This document shows positions 14,671 through 22,512 of a DNA stretch of 39,039 nt, one piece after another; positions within the stretch are counted from its first letter, which is position 1, and each line of letters opens with the position of its first letter. A model generated the notes under the pieces. The model was not told the origin of the DNA, made no database searches, and saw nothing but the letters and a program-made list of their open reading frames with translations. The position numbers were made by a program, and so were the translations under genes. Source of the DNA: JBOHPP01 sp050731755 (lineage in GTDB: Bacteria > Methylomirabilota > Methylomirabilia > Rokubacteriales > CSP1-6). Where the stretch lies: NCBI GenBank assembly GCA_050731755.1, contig JBOHPP010000181.1, positions 1 to 39,039 on the forward strand, given 5' to 3'.

Positions 14671-15245
14671 GCGGTGAGGGCATCGCCCGGCTGGTGGCCC
14701 AGCTCCTCAAAGAGCTGGGGGAGGACGCCTACCGGGAAGGCCTCGAGCGCACGCCGGAGCGGGTGGAAAAGGCGCTCCGCTTCCTGACCTCCGGCTACAA
14801 GATGAAGGTCGAGAGCATCCTCAACGACGCTCTGTTCATCGAAGAGTACGATGAGATGGTCGTCGTGAAGGACATCGACTTCGCCTCCCTGTGTGAGCAC
14901 CACTTGATCCCATTTTTTGGCAAGGCCCACATCGCCTACATGCCGCACAAGCGAATCGTGGGACTGTCCAAGATTCCGCGCCTGGTGGAGATGTACAGCC
15001 GTCGGCTGCAGGTGCAGGAGCGGCTCACCACTCAGATTGCCAGCACCCTCAACGAGGTGCTGCAGCCGCGGGGGGTGGCGGTGGTGATGGAGGCCATCCA
15101 CCTCTGCATGGTGATGCGCGGCGTGGAGAAGCAGAACTCGAAGGCCGTCACCTCGGCGATGCTGGGTGCCTTCCGCGACCGACCGGAAACACGCGCGGAG
15201 TTCATGGAGCTGATCAAGGCCGGCGCCCGGGGGCCGCAGATTTGA
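14667..15245 (+). CDS. folE: GTP cyclohydrolase I
   Basis: A 192-residue type I GTP cyclohydrolase, which makes 7,8-dihydroneopterin triphosphate from GTP. Zinc ligands are in SLCEHHLIPFFG (Cys and His) and HLCMVMRG (Cys). RTPERVEKA and YMPHKRIVGLSK are the usual family motifs. Length is normal. It is translationally coupled to PTPS2 (ATGA overlap) and to the SDR (TTGA overlap), so flux passes from this enzyme to its neighbours' products. It also supplies folate precursors, but no folB, folK or folP is in the window. Confidence 0.96.
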   Translation: MSGEGIARLVAQLLKELGEDAYREGLERTPERVEKALRFLTSGYKMKVESILNDALFIEEYDEMVVVKDIDFASLCEHHLIPFFGKAHIAYMPHKRIVGLSKIPRLVEMYSRRLQVQERLTTQIASTLNEVLQPRGVAVVMEAIHLCMVMRGVEKQNSKAVTSAMLGAFRDRPETRAEFMELIKAGARGPQI

Positions 15246-15976
15246 GCGCGCTTCCCCCGGGGGCCCTGAACGGCCAGGTGGCCCTCGTCACCGGCGCCGG
15301 GCGGGGCATCGGACGGGCCGTGAGCCGCGCTCTGGCCCGAGAAGGCGCGGCCGTCGTGCTCGCCGCACGGACGCGGGCCGAGCTGGCCGCGGTGGCGGCG
15401 GAGATCCGTGAGGCGGACGGCCGCGCTCTGGCCATCCCCACCGACGTCACCCAGGACGCCGCGGTGGAGGCGCTCGTCGAGCAGACCCTCGGGGAGTTGG
15501 GGCGCCTGGACATCCTCGTCACGGCGGCCGGCGTCGCCTCGTTCGGCCCGGTCAGTGGAGCCAAGCCCACGGACTGGGACGCGATGCTGGCGGTGAATTT
15601 GAGATCGGTCATGGTCTGCTGCCGGGCCGCGCTGGGCCCCATGGTGAGGCAGCGGCGCGGCACCATCGTCAACATCGCGTCGGTGGCGGCGGCGCGGCCT
15701 ATTGCCGGGGCGGCGGCCTACAGCGCGACCAAAGCCGGGGTGGTGGGATGGAGTCGAGTCCTGGCCGAAGAGGTGCGGAGCGACGGTATCCGGGTGGGTG
15801 TCCTGCTGCCCGGCGCCGTCGACACGGCGCTCTGGGACGCCGTCCCCAACGCGCCGGACCGCAGCCGCATGCTGACGCCCGAGGACGTGGCTCGAGCGGC
15901 GCTGCTCATGGTGACGCTGCCGCCGGGCGCGGCGCTCGAGGAGCTCGCGCTGCTGCCCGCCGGTGGGATCCTGTGA
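15242..15976 (+). CDS. Short-chain dehydrogenase/reductase
   Basis: A 244-residue classical SDR. The NAD(P) motif is TGAGRGIG near residue 19, AARTR follows beta-2, the structural NAG equivalent is TAAGV, and the catalytic set is Ser in NIASVAA with YSATK. The start is a TTG overlapping the folE stop by 4 nt; no better start is available in frame. SDRs are often annotated as 3-oxoacyl-ACP reductases, but the folE-PTPS context makes a sepiapterin-reductase-like step (reducing 6-pyruvoyltetrahydropterin side chains) a reasonable inference. Arg after beta-2 favours NADP. Confidence 0.88.
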   Translation: MSALPPGALNGQVALVTGAGRGIGRAVSRALAREGAAVVLAARTRAELAAVAAEIREADGRALAIPTDVTQDAAVEALVEQTLGELGRLDILVTAAGVASFGPVSGAKPTDWDAMLAVNLRSVMVCCRAALGPMVRQRRGTIVNIASVAAARPIAGAAAYSATKAGVVGWSRVLAEEVRSDGIRVGVLLPGAVDTALWDAVPNAPDRSRMLTPEDVARAALLMVTLPPGAALEELALLPAGGIL

Positions 15977-15982
15977 TACCAT
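15974..15982 (+). promoter_or_regulatory. Extended -10 promoter for the Fe-S carrier gene
   Basis: TG-A-TACCAT overlaps the stop codon of the SDR. A start near 15989 would leave a leader of about 55 nt with a GGGAGGG ribosome site before the ATG at 16044. No clear -35. Confidence 0.35.
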
Positions 15983-16043
15983 CTGAAGAGTTCACGTCGC
16001 CGCATCGCACCGCGAGCGGCGGCCGCGCATGGGAGGGAATCGC

Positions 16044-16370
16044 ATGGTCACGCTGACAGAAACGGCCGCCAAGAAAGTCGCCGACCTGCGCCTGGAGGAA
16101 GGCAAGCCCGAGTGGGGGCTGCGCATCCGCCTGGTGGGTGGCGGCTGCTCCGGCATGTCGTACGAGCTGGGGTGGGAGGATCAGGCAGCCGAAGAGGATA
16201 CCGTCGTGGAGGCGGGCGGCATCAAGGTCTACGTCGATCGGCACAGCGCTCCGTACCTCGAAGGGAGCGAGATCGACTACGTCGACAACAACATGATGGG
16301 GGCCGGCTTCGCCATTAAGAACCCCAAGGTGAAGTCGAGCTGCGGCTGCGGCCAGTCCCACCGCTTCTGA
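16044..16370 (+). CDS. A-type Fe-S cluster carrier (IscA/ErpA family)
   Basis: A 108-residue HesB-like protein that carries and delivers Fe-S clusters. The three conserved cysteines are in GGGCSGMSYEL and in SSCGCGQSH, the CGC pair near the C-terminus. The ATG at 16044 follows GGGAGGG by 6 nt and is preferred over the in-frame ATG at 16029, which precedes that ribosome site. No isc or suf genes are adjacent. The sequence resembles ErpA more than IscA by length and the NPKVKSSCGCG tail, but the subgroup is not certain. Confidence 0.93.
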   Translation: MVTLTETAAKKVADLRLEEGKPEWGLRIRLVGGGCSGMSYELGWEDQAAEEDTVVEAGGIKVYVDRHSAPYLEGSEIDYVDNNMMGAGFAIKNPKVKSSCGCGQSHRF

Positions 16371-16386
16371 TCCCGTCGTTCCCGCC

Positions 16387-17076
16387 GTGAAGGTACGAGT
16401 TCATCTCTTCGCCCGGTACCGCGAGGCCACCGGGCGAGAGCGGCTTGAGTTGGACCTCCCCGACAACGTCACCGTCGAGACCGCGTGGTCCGCGGTCGTG
16501 GACCGTCATCCCGAACTGCGCCCGTACCGCCCCCATACCCTGTTCGCCGTCGGCCACGACTACGTCGCGCCCGAGCACCGCCTGAAGCCCGACGACGAGC
16601 TGTGCCTGTTTCCACCGGTGAGCGGAGGCAGCGCGTCGGAGGGGACCTCGACGGCAGATACCTATCGCGTGGTCGAGCACCCGCTGTCGGCGGACGCCAT
16701 CGCCGCCCTCGTCGAGGATCCCGGCGCCGGCGGCTTCGTCATCTTCTCCGGCGTCGTGCGCAACGAGACCGGCGGGCGTGCCGTCAAGTTCCTCGAGTAC
16801 GAGGCGTACGCGCCGATGGCCGAGGCCAAGATGCGCGAGATCGGCGCGACGGTGCGCGCCCGCTGGCCGCAGGTCAGGCGGGTGGCCATGCTCCACCGGG
16901 TCGGCCGGCTGGAGATCGGCGAAGCGAGCGTGCTCATCGCCGTCTCGGCTGCCCACCGGCGCCAGGCGTTCGAGGCCTGCCAGTACGCCATCGACACCCT
17001 CAAGCACACCGTGCCGGTGTGGAAGAAGGAGCACTTCGAGGACGGCGAGGTCTGGGTGGGCCTGCAGGGAGGCTGA
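16387..17076 (+). CDS. moaX: MoaD-MoaE fusion (molybdopterin synthase, MoaX-like)
   Basis: A 229-residue fusion of both molybdopterin-synthase subunits. Residues 1-81 are MoaD (ubiquitin-like, ending in PPVSGG). Residues about 92-229 are MoaE, with FSGVVRNETGG, FLEYEAY, HRVGRLEIGE and WKKEHFEDG. MoaD must end in a free Gly-Gly to carry the thiocarboxylate, yet here Gly80-Gly81 is followed by a short Ser/Thr-rich linker (SASEGTSTAD). Mycobacterial MoaX has the same design and is cleaved after the Gly-Gly, so processing is expected. The start is a GTG at 16387. No other moa genes are in the window. Confidence 0.93.
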   Translation: MKVRVHLFARYREATGRERLELDLPDNVTVETAWSAVVDRHPELRPYRPHTLFAVGHDYVAPEHRLKPDDELCLFPPVSGGSASEGTSTADTYRVVEHPLSADAIAALVEDPGAGGFVIFSGVVRNETGGRAVKFLEYEAYAPMAEAKMREIGATVRARWPQVRRVAMLHRVGRLEIGEASVLIAVSAAHRRQAFEACQYAIDTLKHTVPVWKKEHFEDGEVWVGLQGG

Positions 17077-17130
17077 CCCCTGGACGCCGGTGTCCTCGAC
17101 GTCGTCCGTCGTACCATTCGCCGCCACGCG

Positions 17131-18447
17131 ATGCTCGCGGGCGGCGAAACGGTCTTGGTCGGTGTCTCGGGCGGCGCCGACTCCACGGCGCTGCTGTACC
17201 TGCTCGGCGCGCTGGCTCCGGAGTGGAGGCTGCGCCTTCACGCTCTGCACGTCGACCACCAGCTTCGCGAAGACTCCGACGCCGACGCCGAGGCCGCGCG
17301 GAACCTGGGGCGCCGGCTAGGGGTACCGATCGCCGTGGAGTCGGTGTCCGTGGAGCGCCGGGGATCGCTGGAGGCGGCCGCGCGGGCCGCCCGCTATGTC
17401 GCTCTCGAGCGCCACGCCCAGCGAATCGGCGCCGACCGCATCGCCGTGGGCCACACCGCCGACGACCAGGCCGAGACGGTGCTCATGCGAGTGCTGGAGG
17501 GGGCGGGACTGCGAGGCCTGGCCGGGATCCCGCCCGTGCGCGGGCGCATCATCCGTCCGCTCCTGGCCGTTCGTCGTCGGGCGCTCACCGTCATGCTGGA
17601 GCAGGCCGGGCTCACGTGGCACGAGGACCCGACGAACCGCGATCTGAAGTTCTTCCGTAACCGCCTCCGTCACGAGATCCTTCCCGTGCTGGCGGCCGGG
17701 CATGACGCCGATGTCGTCGGCGCCCTCACCCGGGTGGCGGCTCGGGCCCGTGACGCGATCGACGCGCTCGAGGCAGTGGCCGCGACGGAGCTGGACCGGC
17801 TGGCCAGAGACGATGGCGACGCGCTCACGCTGCCCCGGGACGAGCTCACCGCGCTGCCGCATCCGGTGGCCGCCGAGGTGCTGCGCCAGGCGGCGGCGCG
17901 TCTGGGCAGCCGCGCGCCACTCCGCGCGTGGGCGCACCGCGGCCTGGCTCGCATTCTGGCCTCGCCGGCGCCCCGGCGGGCCCTTCGGCTCGGCGGCGTG
18001 ATCATCGAGGTGAGCGGTGCGCTCATGCGGCTCGAGCGCGCGCGCCCTCGCCCGCTGCCGGCGCGTTCCGTCACCGTCCCTGGCGCCGTGGCCCTCCCCG
18101 AGATCGGCCTGCTCTTCGAGGCGCGCCTGCTGCCGGCCGCGGGCTACGCGGTTCCTGCACAGCGGGATCGCGTGGCGTTCGATGCCGACCTCGTCGACGG
18201 CTTCCTGGTGGTCCGCAGGCGCCGGCGCGGTGATCGCTTCCACCCCTTCGGGGCGATCAGCGAGCGGCGACTCAAGACGTTCCTCATCGACGCGAAGGTT
18301 CCCCGCTGGGAGCGTGACCGCGTGCCGCTGGTGGACGTGGCCGACTCCATCATCTGGGTGGGCGGGCTCCGCCGGGGCGCGCAAGCGCCGATCACGGCAC
18401 GCTCGCGGCGTATCCTCGAGCTGCACCTCAGGCCGCTGGTCAAGTGA
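17131..18447 (+). CDS. tilS: tRNA(Ile)-lysidine synthetase
   Basis: A 438-residue (from ATG) PP-loop ATPase that converts C34 of tRNA-Ile(CAU) to lysidine. The PP-loop is VGVSGGADSTALL; HVDHQLR, GHTADDQAETVLMR and EDPTNRD are TilS hallmarks, and FRNRLRHEILP follows. The C-terminal TilS domain includes the FHPFG motif and LKTFLIDAKVP. The ATG at 17131 leaves only about ten residues before the PP-loop beta-strand. The same frame is open back to a CTG at 17080 and encodes DVVRRTIRRHAML, which looks like the usual N-terminal helix, so the true start may be that CTG. Confidence 0.94.
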   Translation: MLAGGETVLVGVSGGADSTALLYLLGALAPEWRLRLHALHVDHQLREDSDADAEAARNLGRRLGVPIAVESVSVERRGSLEAAARAARYVALERHAQRIGADRIAVGHTADDQAETVLMRVLEGAGLRGLAGIPPVRGRIIRPLLAVRRRALTVMLEQAGLTWHEDPTNRDLKFFRNRLRHEILPVLAAGHDADVVGALTRVAARARDAIDALEAVAATELDRLARDDGDALTLPRDELTALPHPVAAEVLRQAAARLGSRAPLRAWAHRGLARILASPAPRRALRLGGVIIEVSGALMRLERARPRPLPARSVTVPGAVALPEIGLLFEARLLPAAGYAVPAQRDRVAFDADLVDGFLVVRRRRRGDRFHPFGAISERRLKTFLIDAKVPRWERDRVPLVDVADSIIWVGGLRRGAQAPITARSRRILELHLRPLVK

Positions 18448-18449
18448 CG

Positions 18450-18477
18450 CCCGCGGCGGGTAGAATCCCGCCGCGGG
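18450..18477 (+). terminator. Hairpin after tilS
   Basis: Perfect 11-bp arms CCCGCGGCGGG (18450-18460) and CCCGCCGCGGG (18467-18477) around a TAGAAT loop, 2 nt past the tilS stop. No T-run follows. The loop itself reads like a -10 box, so the site might also initiate transcription toward the next regulator; I regard terminator as likelier. Confidence 0.6.
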
Positions 18478-18482
18478 ATCGC

Positions 18483-18656
18483 ATGCGTCACTTCATGGCG
18501 AATCAAAACGGATACATCTTGACGAACCCTCGCATCATCGAGAACGCTCAGGACCTCGTCGTGCACCTCTCGAACTTCCGAGCGCTCGCCGCGAAGCCTC
18601 TCGGGTGCCCGAGGACAGTTCGGGTCCGGGTCCCCGAGCGTCCGAGCCACCCGTGA
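18483..18656 (+). CDS. Possible small leader ORF before sigma-54 activator
   Basis: A 57-codon frame starting MRHFMANQNGYILTNPRIIE. The first part has lower GC and ordinary amino acid use (NPRIIENAQDLVVHLSNFRAL), while the end is Arg/Pro-rich. Its TGA overlaps a GTG (18653) that is one of two candidate starts for the activator, which would allow translational coupling. No ribosome site is visible and I recognise no family, so it may be non-coding leader. Confidence 0.3.
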   Translation: MRHFMANQNGYILTNPRIIENAQDLVVHLSNFRALAAKPLGCPRTVRVRVPERPSHP

Positions 18657-20092
18657 GTCCGACGACTGCGGGAGAGCCTGGCGGCGCCGTCCGGCGCGGG
18701 ACGGTGCTGGTCGTCGACGACGAGGAGGGCGTGCGGGCCGCCGTGCGGGCCATCCTCGAGGGCACCTGTGACGTCCTGGAGGCCGAGGATGGCGCGCAGG
18801 CGCTGGAGCTGCTGCGCAGCCGCGAGATCGACCTGGTGATGCTCGACCAGCGCATGCCCGGCGAGCCCGGCATGGGGATCCTGCCCCGGGTGAAGGCGCT
18901 GGATCCCACCATCGTCGTCGTCCTGGCCACGGCCGTACGCGACGTGCGGATGGCGGTGGAAGCCATGCGGCTGGGCGCCTACGACTACCTCGTCAAGCCC
19001 TTCGACGTCGACGACATCATCCTCCTGGTGCGGCGGGCGCTGGAGAAGCGCGCCCTTGAGCGTGAGGTGTTGTGCCTCCGCTCGGCGCTGGCGCCGAGCG
19101 GCGTGGAGGCCGGGTTCGAGGGCATGGTGGGCCGCCATCCCGACATGATCAGGATCTACCAGCTCCTCACCCAGATCGCGGAGACGCCGGCGACGGTGCT
19201 CATCACCGGAGAGAGCGGCACCGGCAAAGAGCTGATCGCGCGCGCCGTCCATCGGCGAAGCCCGCGCCGGGATCAACCGTTCGTGGCCCTGAACGTGGCG
19301 GCCATCCCGGACACGCTGCTGGAGTCGGAGCTGTTCGGGCACGAGAAGGGCGCGTTCACCGGGGCTCACGCCCGCAAGCTGGGCAAGTTCGAGCTGGCCC
19401 ACGGAGGCACCGTCTTCCTGGACGAGATCGGCTCCCTGCGGCTGGACCTGCAGACGCGGCTCTTGCGCGTGCTCCAGGAGCGAGAGGTGGAACGAATCGG
19501 CGGCACCCGCCCGGTGGCCGTGGATGTGCGGATCCTGGCCGCGACGAATGTGAACCTGCGCCAGGCCGTGAGAGACCGGGCGTTCCGCGAAGACCTCTTC
19601 TACCGTCTCAACGTGGTTCCTCTCCACGTCCCGCCGCTCCGGGAGCGCCGGGAAGATATCCCACTTCTGGTGGAGCACTTCGTGCGCAAAGTCGCACGGG
19701 AGTGTCGGCGCGAGATGCGCGGCGTGTCGGCGGGCGCGCTGGACGTGCTGACGCGATACGACTGGCCGGGCAACGTCCGCGAGCTGGAGAACGTGATCCA
19801 CCGGGCGGTGGTGCTGGCCCGCGAGCCGGTGCTGCACCTGCAAGACATCCCGCTGGACGTCGCCCTGCCGGAGACGGGAGCGCGCCTGGCCGAAGATACG
19901 GGGCTCCCGCTGCGGGCCGCGTGCGAGCAGTTCGAGCGGCAGTACGTGCTGCGGGTCCTGGAGCGGGTGGGCTGGAACGTGAGCCGGGGCGCCCGGCTGC
20001 TCGGCGTGCACCGCAACACCATACTGGTGAAGCTGGCCGCCTGGGGCGTGCAGCGCCCGGGCAGCGCGGACGGCCGCAGCGTCTCGCTCTAG
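18605..20092 (+). CDS. NtrC-family sigma-54-dependent response regulator
   Basis: A 495-residue enhancer-binding protein (479 if the GTG at 18653 is used). The receiver has LVVDDEEGV, phospho-acceptor Asp in LVMLDQRMPG, and Lys in YLVKPF. The AAA+ domain has Walker A GESGTGKE, an intact GAFTGA loop (HEKGAFTGAHA), Walker B GGTVFLDEIG and DLFYRLNVVPLHVPPLRER. The C-terminal Fis-like helix-turn-helix is VGWNVSRGARLLGVHRNTI. It is complete and expected to activate RpoN-dependent promoters, of which four candidates occur in this window. No histidine kinase is adjacent. Confidence 0.94.
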   Translation: MPEDSSGPGPRASEPPVSPTTAGEPGGAVRRGTVLVVDDEEGVRAAVRAILEGTCDVLEAEDGAQALELLRSREIDLVMLDQRMPGEPGMGILPRVKALDPTIVVVLATAVRDVRMAVEAMRLGAYDYLVKPFDVDDIILLVRRALEKRALEREVLCLRSALAPSGVEAGFEGMVGRHPDMIRIYQLLTQIAETPATVLITGESGTGKELIARAVHRRSPRRDQPFVALNVAAIPDTLLESELFGHEKGAFTGAHARKLGKFELAHGGTVFLDEIGSLRLDLQTRLLRVLQEREVERIGGTRPVAVDVRILAATNVNLRQAVRDRAFREDLFYRLNVVPLHVPPLRERREDIPLLVEHFVRKVARECRREMRGVSAGALDVLTRYDWPGNVRELENVIHRAVVLAREPVLHLQDIPLDVALPETGARLAEDTGLPLRAACEQFERQYVLRVLERVGWNVSRGARLLGVHRNTILVKLAAWGVQRPGSADGRSVSL

Positions 20093-20226
20093 CGCGCGTG
20101 GGTCTTCACACGCACCGCTGCGGGCCACGGCGGCGACCGCTGGGAGTAGCCGTCTTCGAGGAGCCTGTCGGCATGCCGAAGAGCGCCACGGGCTTCGCCG
20201 GGGGCGCTCCGAGCGTTGGGGTATGA

Positions 20227-20245
20227 GGGGCCATGTCGGGGCCCC
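20227..20245. terminator. Hairpin between convergent regulators
   Basis: GGGGCC (20227-20232) and GGCCCC (20240-20245) with a 7-nt loop, between the activator ending at 20092 and the minus-strand regulator ending at 20254. The 160-bp gap holds nothing else I can name. Confidence 0.4.
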
Positions 20246-20253
20246 CCGTGTCG

Positions 20254-20934
20254 CTAATTCGGCCGGGACATGGGCTCGGGCGGGGGGATGATCCCGCGGG
20301 CCAGAGCATAGCGGATCAAATCGGCCTGGCTGTGAACGCCCAGCCGCTCCAGCACCCGGGCGCGGTGAACCTCGGCCGTGCGCACGCTGATCCCCAGACG
20401 CTCGGAGATGGCGAGGTTGCTGTGGCCTTCGGCCACCAGCTGCAGGATCTCCCGCTGCCGGCCCGTCAGCGAATCGTACGCGGTCGCCGGCAGGGCCTTC
20501 GCGCGATCCAGCCAACGCTTCAGCGGAATCCGGGAGAGCGGCCGGCTCAAGTAGTAGCCGCCACTCATGGCGACGCGTAGCGCGCGGGCCAGCTCCGCCG
20601 GATTCGCCTGCTTGGCCACGAAGGCGTTGGCCCCGTTGCGCAGTGCCTCCACCACATACGGTGGACTGGGGAAGCGGGACAGGACCACGATGCCGGCGGC
20701 CGGCGCGATCTGTCGAACGCGACGCGTCACTTCGAGCCCCCACAGGCCCGGGAGCGCGACGTCGAGCAGCACCAAGCTCGGCTTCAGGCGCTTGACGAGT
20801 GCGGTGACGCGAAGGCCGTCGCCGCTTTCACCGACCACCCGAAATTCCGTTTCGGTGTGCAGTAGACACCGCATTCCCGCCCGAACAAGGTGCTGGTCAT
20901 CGGCCAACACCACACTCTTTGGCTGCGTGACCAC
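20254..20934 (-). CDS. NarL/LuxR-type response regulator
   Basis: A 226-residue two-domain regulator. The receiver has ADDQHLV, phospho-acceptor Asp in VLLDVALPG, and Lys in AKQAN. The C-terminal LuxR helix-turn-helix is LTGRQREILQLVAEGHSN followed by GISVRTAEVHRARVLERLG. The GTG at 20934 follows GAGGTGA by 6 nt and lies 34 nt after the start predicted from the sigma-54 promoter at 20980-20993. An ATG at 20970 would sit at or before that start and is rejected. A sigma-54 promoter in front of a NarL-type regulator suggests a cascade from an NtrC-type activator. Confidence 0.93.
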   Translation of the reverse strand: MVTQPKSVVLADDQHLVRAGMRCLLHTETEFRVVGESGDGLRVTALVKRLKPSLVLLDVALPGLWGLEVTRRVRQIAPAAGIVVLSRFPSPPYVVEALRNGANAFVAKQANPAELARALRVAMSGGYYLSRPLSRIPLKRWLDRAKALPATAYDSLTGRQREILQLVAEGHSNLAISERLGISVRTAEVHRARVLERLGVHSQADLIRYALARGIIPPPEPMSRPN

Positions 20935-20979
20935 CGAGTCACCTCGAAGTGCCCCCCGAAGACCTGGCACATCAGAATA

Positions 20980-20995
20980 GCAAGGAGCGTGCCGG
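20980..20995 (-). promoter_or_regulatory. Sigma-54 promoter of NarL-type regulator
   Basis: On the minus strand: CGGCACG, CTCC, TTGCT. GG at 20993-20992 and GC at 20981-20980 are exactly 10 apart, and only the T before GG departs from TGGCACG-N4-TTGC. The start is expected near 20968. A small dyad ATGAC...GTCAT (21003-21007 and 21020-21024) lies just upstream. Confidence 0.72.
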
Positions 20996-21000
20996 CGGGG

Positions 21001-21219
21001 TCATGACTGTCGGAGACTGGTCATCTCAAGGGTCAGACCGCGTCGGTAACAGAGTCTGTGCTTCCGCGCGAAATCGGCGTCCCGCTCGACGAGCACGAGC
21101 ACCGCTTGTTTGATCTCAGCATGGTGACGATTGAGTTTGGCGGCCAGGCAGACGCCGCAATACGCGAATGGTCTGCGGTCACGGAGCAGCTTGGCGATCG
21201 AGTCGGCCAAGTCCGCCAT
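21001..21219 (-). CDS. Small Cys-containing protein of unknown function
   Basis: A 72-residue protein, MADLADSIAKLLRDRRPFAYCGVCLAAKLN as consecutive pieces MADLADSIAKLL, RDRRPFAYCGVCLAAKLN, then HHAEIKQAVLVLVERDADF and HRLCYRRGLTLEM. The first part has a CxxC pair. The second half has a lone Cys where a second CxxC would complete a zinc knuckle (CYRR), so the metal site may be degraded. It ends just before the sigma-54 promoter of the downstream regulator. The start lacks a clear ribosome site. I recognise no named family. Confidence 0.55.
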   Translation of the reverse strand: MADLADSIAKLLRDRRPFAYCGVCLAAKLNRHHAEIKQAVLVLVERDADFARKHRLCYRRGLTLEMTSLRQS

Positions 21220-21336
21220 CGGCGGCCCGAGCTATGTTCACAGACTCCCGAACCGGCAGGTAGAGTCGCGGAGGTACGGGTCCCCGTCAATACGAAGAAC
21301 TACTACAGGCCGGCGTCACCGGCGACGTGGTCCCCG

Positions 21337-21975
21337 TTAGAAGCGATAGCGCAGACCACCGGCGAAGGCGTTCGAGGCACGGCCGACGCCCTCGAACAGC
21401 CCGAAGACGCCGGAACGGTGATGCACGCGCGCCACCACGCCCCACCGAGGGGCGCCGGGAACGGCCAAGACGACTTCCAGCATGATGTAGTGCAGGAATC
21501 GAGCCGACCCGGTGTCCGGATTGTCGCGGGCTTCGACTTCCGGCGCCTCGGTCGCGTAGGACAGTCCGGACCCGAAGGCCACGCTGGTATCGATGTACGC
21601 GTCCCAGGGGAACGTGATCCAGCGAACGTTGATCGACGCGGCGAACTCGACGTGGTGCTGCCCGCCGAAGTGTTTCAGTCCCACCCCCTCCACTTCCCAC
21701 CGGACGTGGGGAGGAGACTGTTCGAATTCTTTCAGGATGCCCAGCCCGGCAAAATAGGAGTCCTGGAGCTCCAGGCGGATCACGTCGCCGTTTCGACTGC
21801 CGCTGAGCTGGCCGCCATAGAGCGAGAGGTGCCACTCGTCGCCCCGGGCCGGCGGGGGGGCGAGGGCGAGCCATACGCCCGCGCTCACCAGGACGAAGGG
21901 TGCGCGGCGGCAGGCCAGAGACCAGAGTTCCACGAGTGCGCCGGACACGCGGGACCAAGGTCGGCTCGCTCCCAT
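21337..21975 (-). CDS. Outer-membrane beta-barrel, PagL/acyloxyacyl-hydrolase-like
   Basis: A 212-residue exported protein. Basic residues and a hydrophobic stretch near 25-44 (FVLVSAGVWLALAPPPARG) form a signal peptide. Alternating beta-strand pattern follows, ending in GGLRYRF with the C-terminal Phe typical of outer-membrane barrels. The segment VHHRSGVFG, with His-x-Ser, resembles the active site of PagL lipid A 3-O-deacylase, but the catalytic Glu spacing is not clearly kept. It may be a lipid A deacylase or a non-catalytic relative. A TAGAGT box ends 8 nt before the ATG, suggesting a near-leaderless message. Confidence 0.68.
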   Translation of the reverse strand: MGASRPWSRVSGALVELWSLACRRAPFVLVSAGVWLALAPPPARGDEWHLSLYGGQLSGSRNGDVIRLELQDSYFAGLGILKEFEQSPPHVRWEVEGVGLKHFGGQHHVEFAASINVRWITFPWDAYIDTSVAFGSGLSYATEAPEVEARDNPDTGSARFLHYIMLEVVLAVPGAPRWGVVARVHHRSGVFGLFEGVGRASNAFAGGLRYRF

Positions 21976-22224
21976 GTCTTTCGACTCTAGGGAGCACGGG
22001 CCAGGATCGGGAAAGTTTTTCGTCGACCGCCCGCTTCGCGAGAGGGCCGGGAATCGCCGCGAGCCCCACGAGTTGTTGGTATCGGCTCACGGCACCCCCA
22101 TCCCTCGTCAGTCGCGATTTCCTGCGTACTTCCCAGGGGCGCCACCCAAGAATGAAAGCGTGCGAGTCTCAGAACTCCGGCGGCGCTGTGATGCTCCTCT
22201 GGTCTCGTGGCGCCGCCTCACGCG

Positions 22225-22512
22225 ATGAACGACGGCGACGACTCGTTTCTCGTCATCGTTTCCCGGCGCGAACCCTGGCTCTTCGCCACGCTGACGAGGG
22301 TGTTCGAATCCAGCGACCGCGTGCACGTGATCCTGGACCGCCGCGCCGATGTACCGCCTCCGGCGGGCGGCGTCAGCGAGCGCCGCCAGCAGGACGTCAG
22401 CGTGTCGTTGCGCGAGCTGGGCTGGGCCGTCGTGCCCGGCCGTGCCGAAGCGCCGCCCGCATCGGCGGTATCCGGGAGCCAGGATGACGCCGTGATGGGC
22501 GGTCGGCCTTAG
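22225..22512 (+). CDS. DRR/ERR domain protein, second family member
   Basis: A 95-residue protein from ATG 22225 (GTG at 22207 would add six residues). It reads FLVIVSRREPWLFATLTRVF, then VHVILDRRADVP, SERRQQDV and LRELGWAVV. These align in order with LLIVARNRTKLYEYARRAF, VQVMLDRRVAERRQ and LLRALGWAIV of the zinc-ribbon protein at 11257-11760. The second DRR has decayed in this copy. No zinc motif, signal or membrane helix is present. Its 3' end overlaps the convergent hydrolase by 4 nt. The family is unknown to me; a compact alpha/beta fold is likely from the V-x-V-x-L strands. Confidence 0.65.
   Translation: MNDGDDSFLVIVSRREPWLFATLTRVFESSDRVHVILDRRADVPPPAGGVSERRQQDVSVSLRELGWAVVPGRAEAPPASAVSGSQDDAVMGGRP

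Noticed and set aside
20106..20309. A 67-codon minus-strand frame downstream of the NarL-type gene
   Set aside because: Pro/Arg/Ser-rich, overlaps the hairpin and the regulator's 3' end, no ribosome site, no conserved motif.
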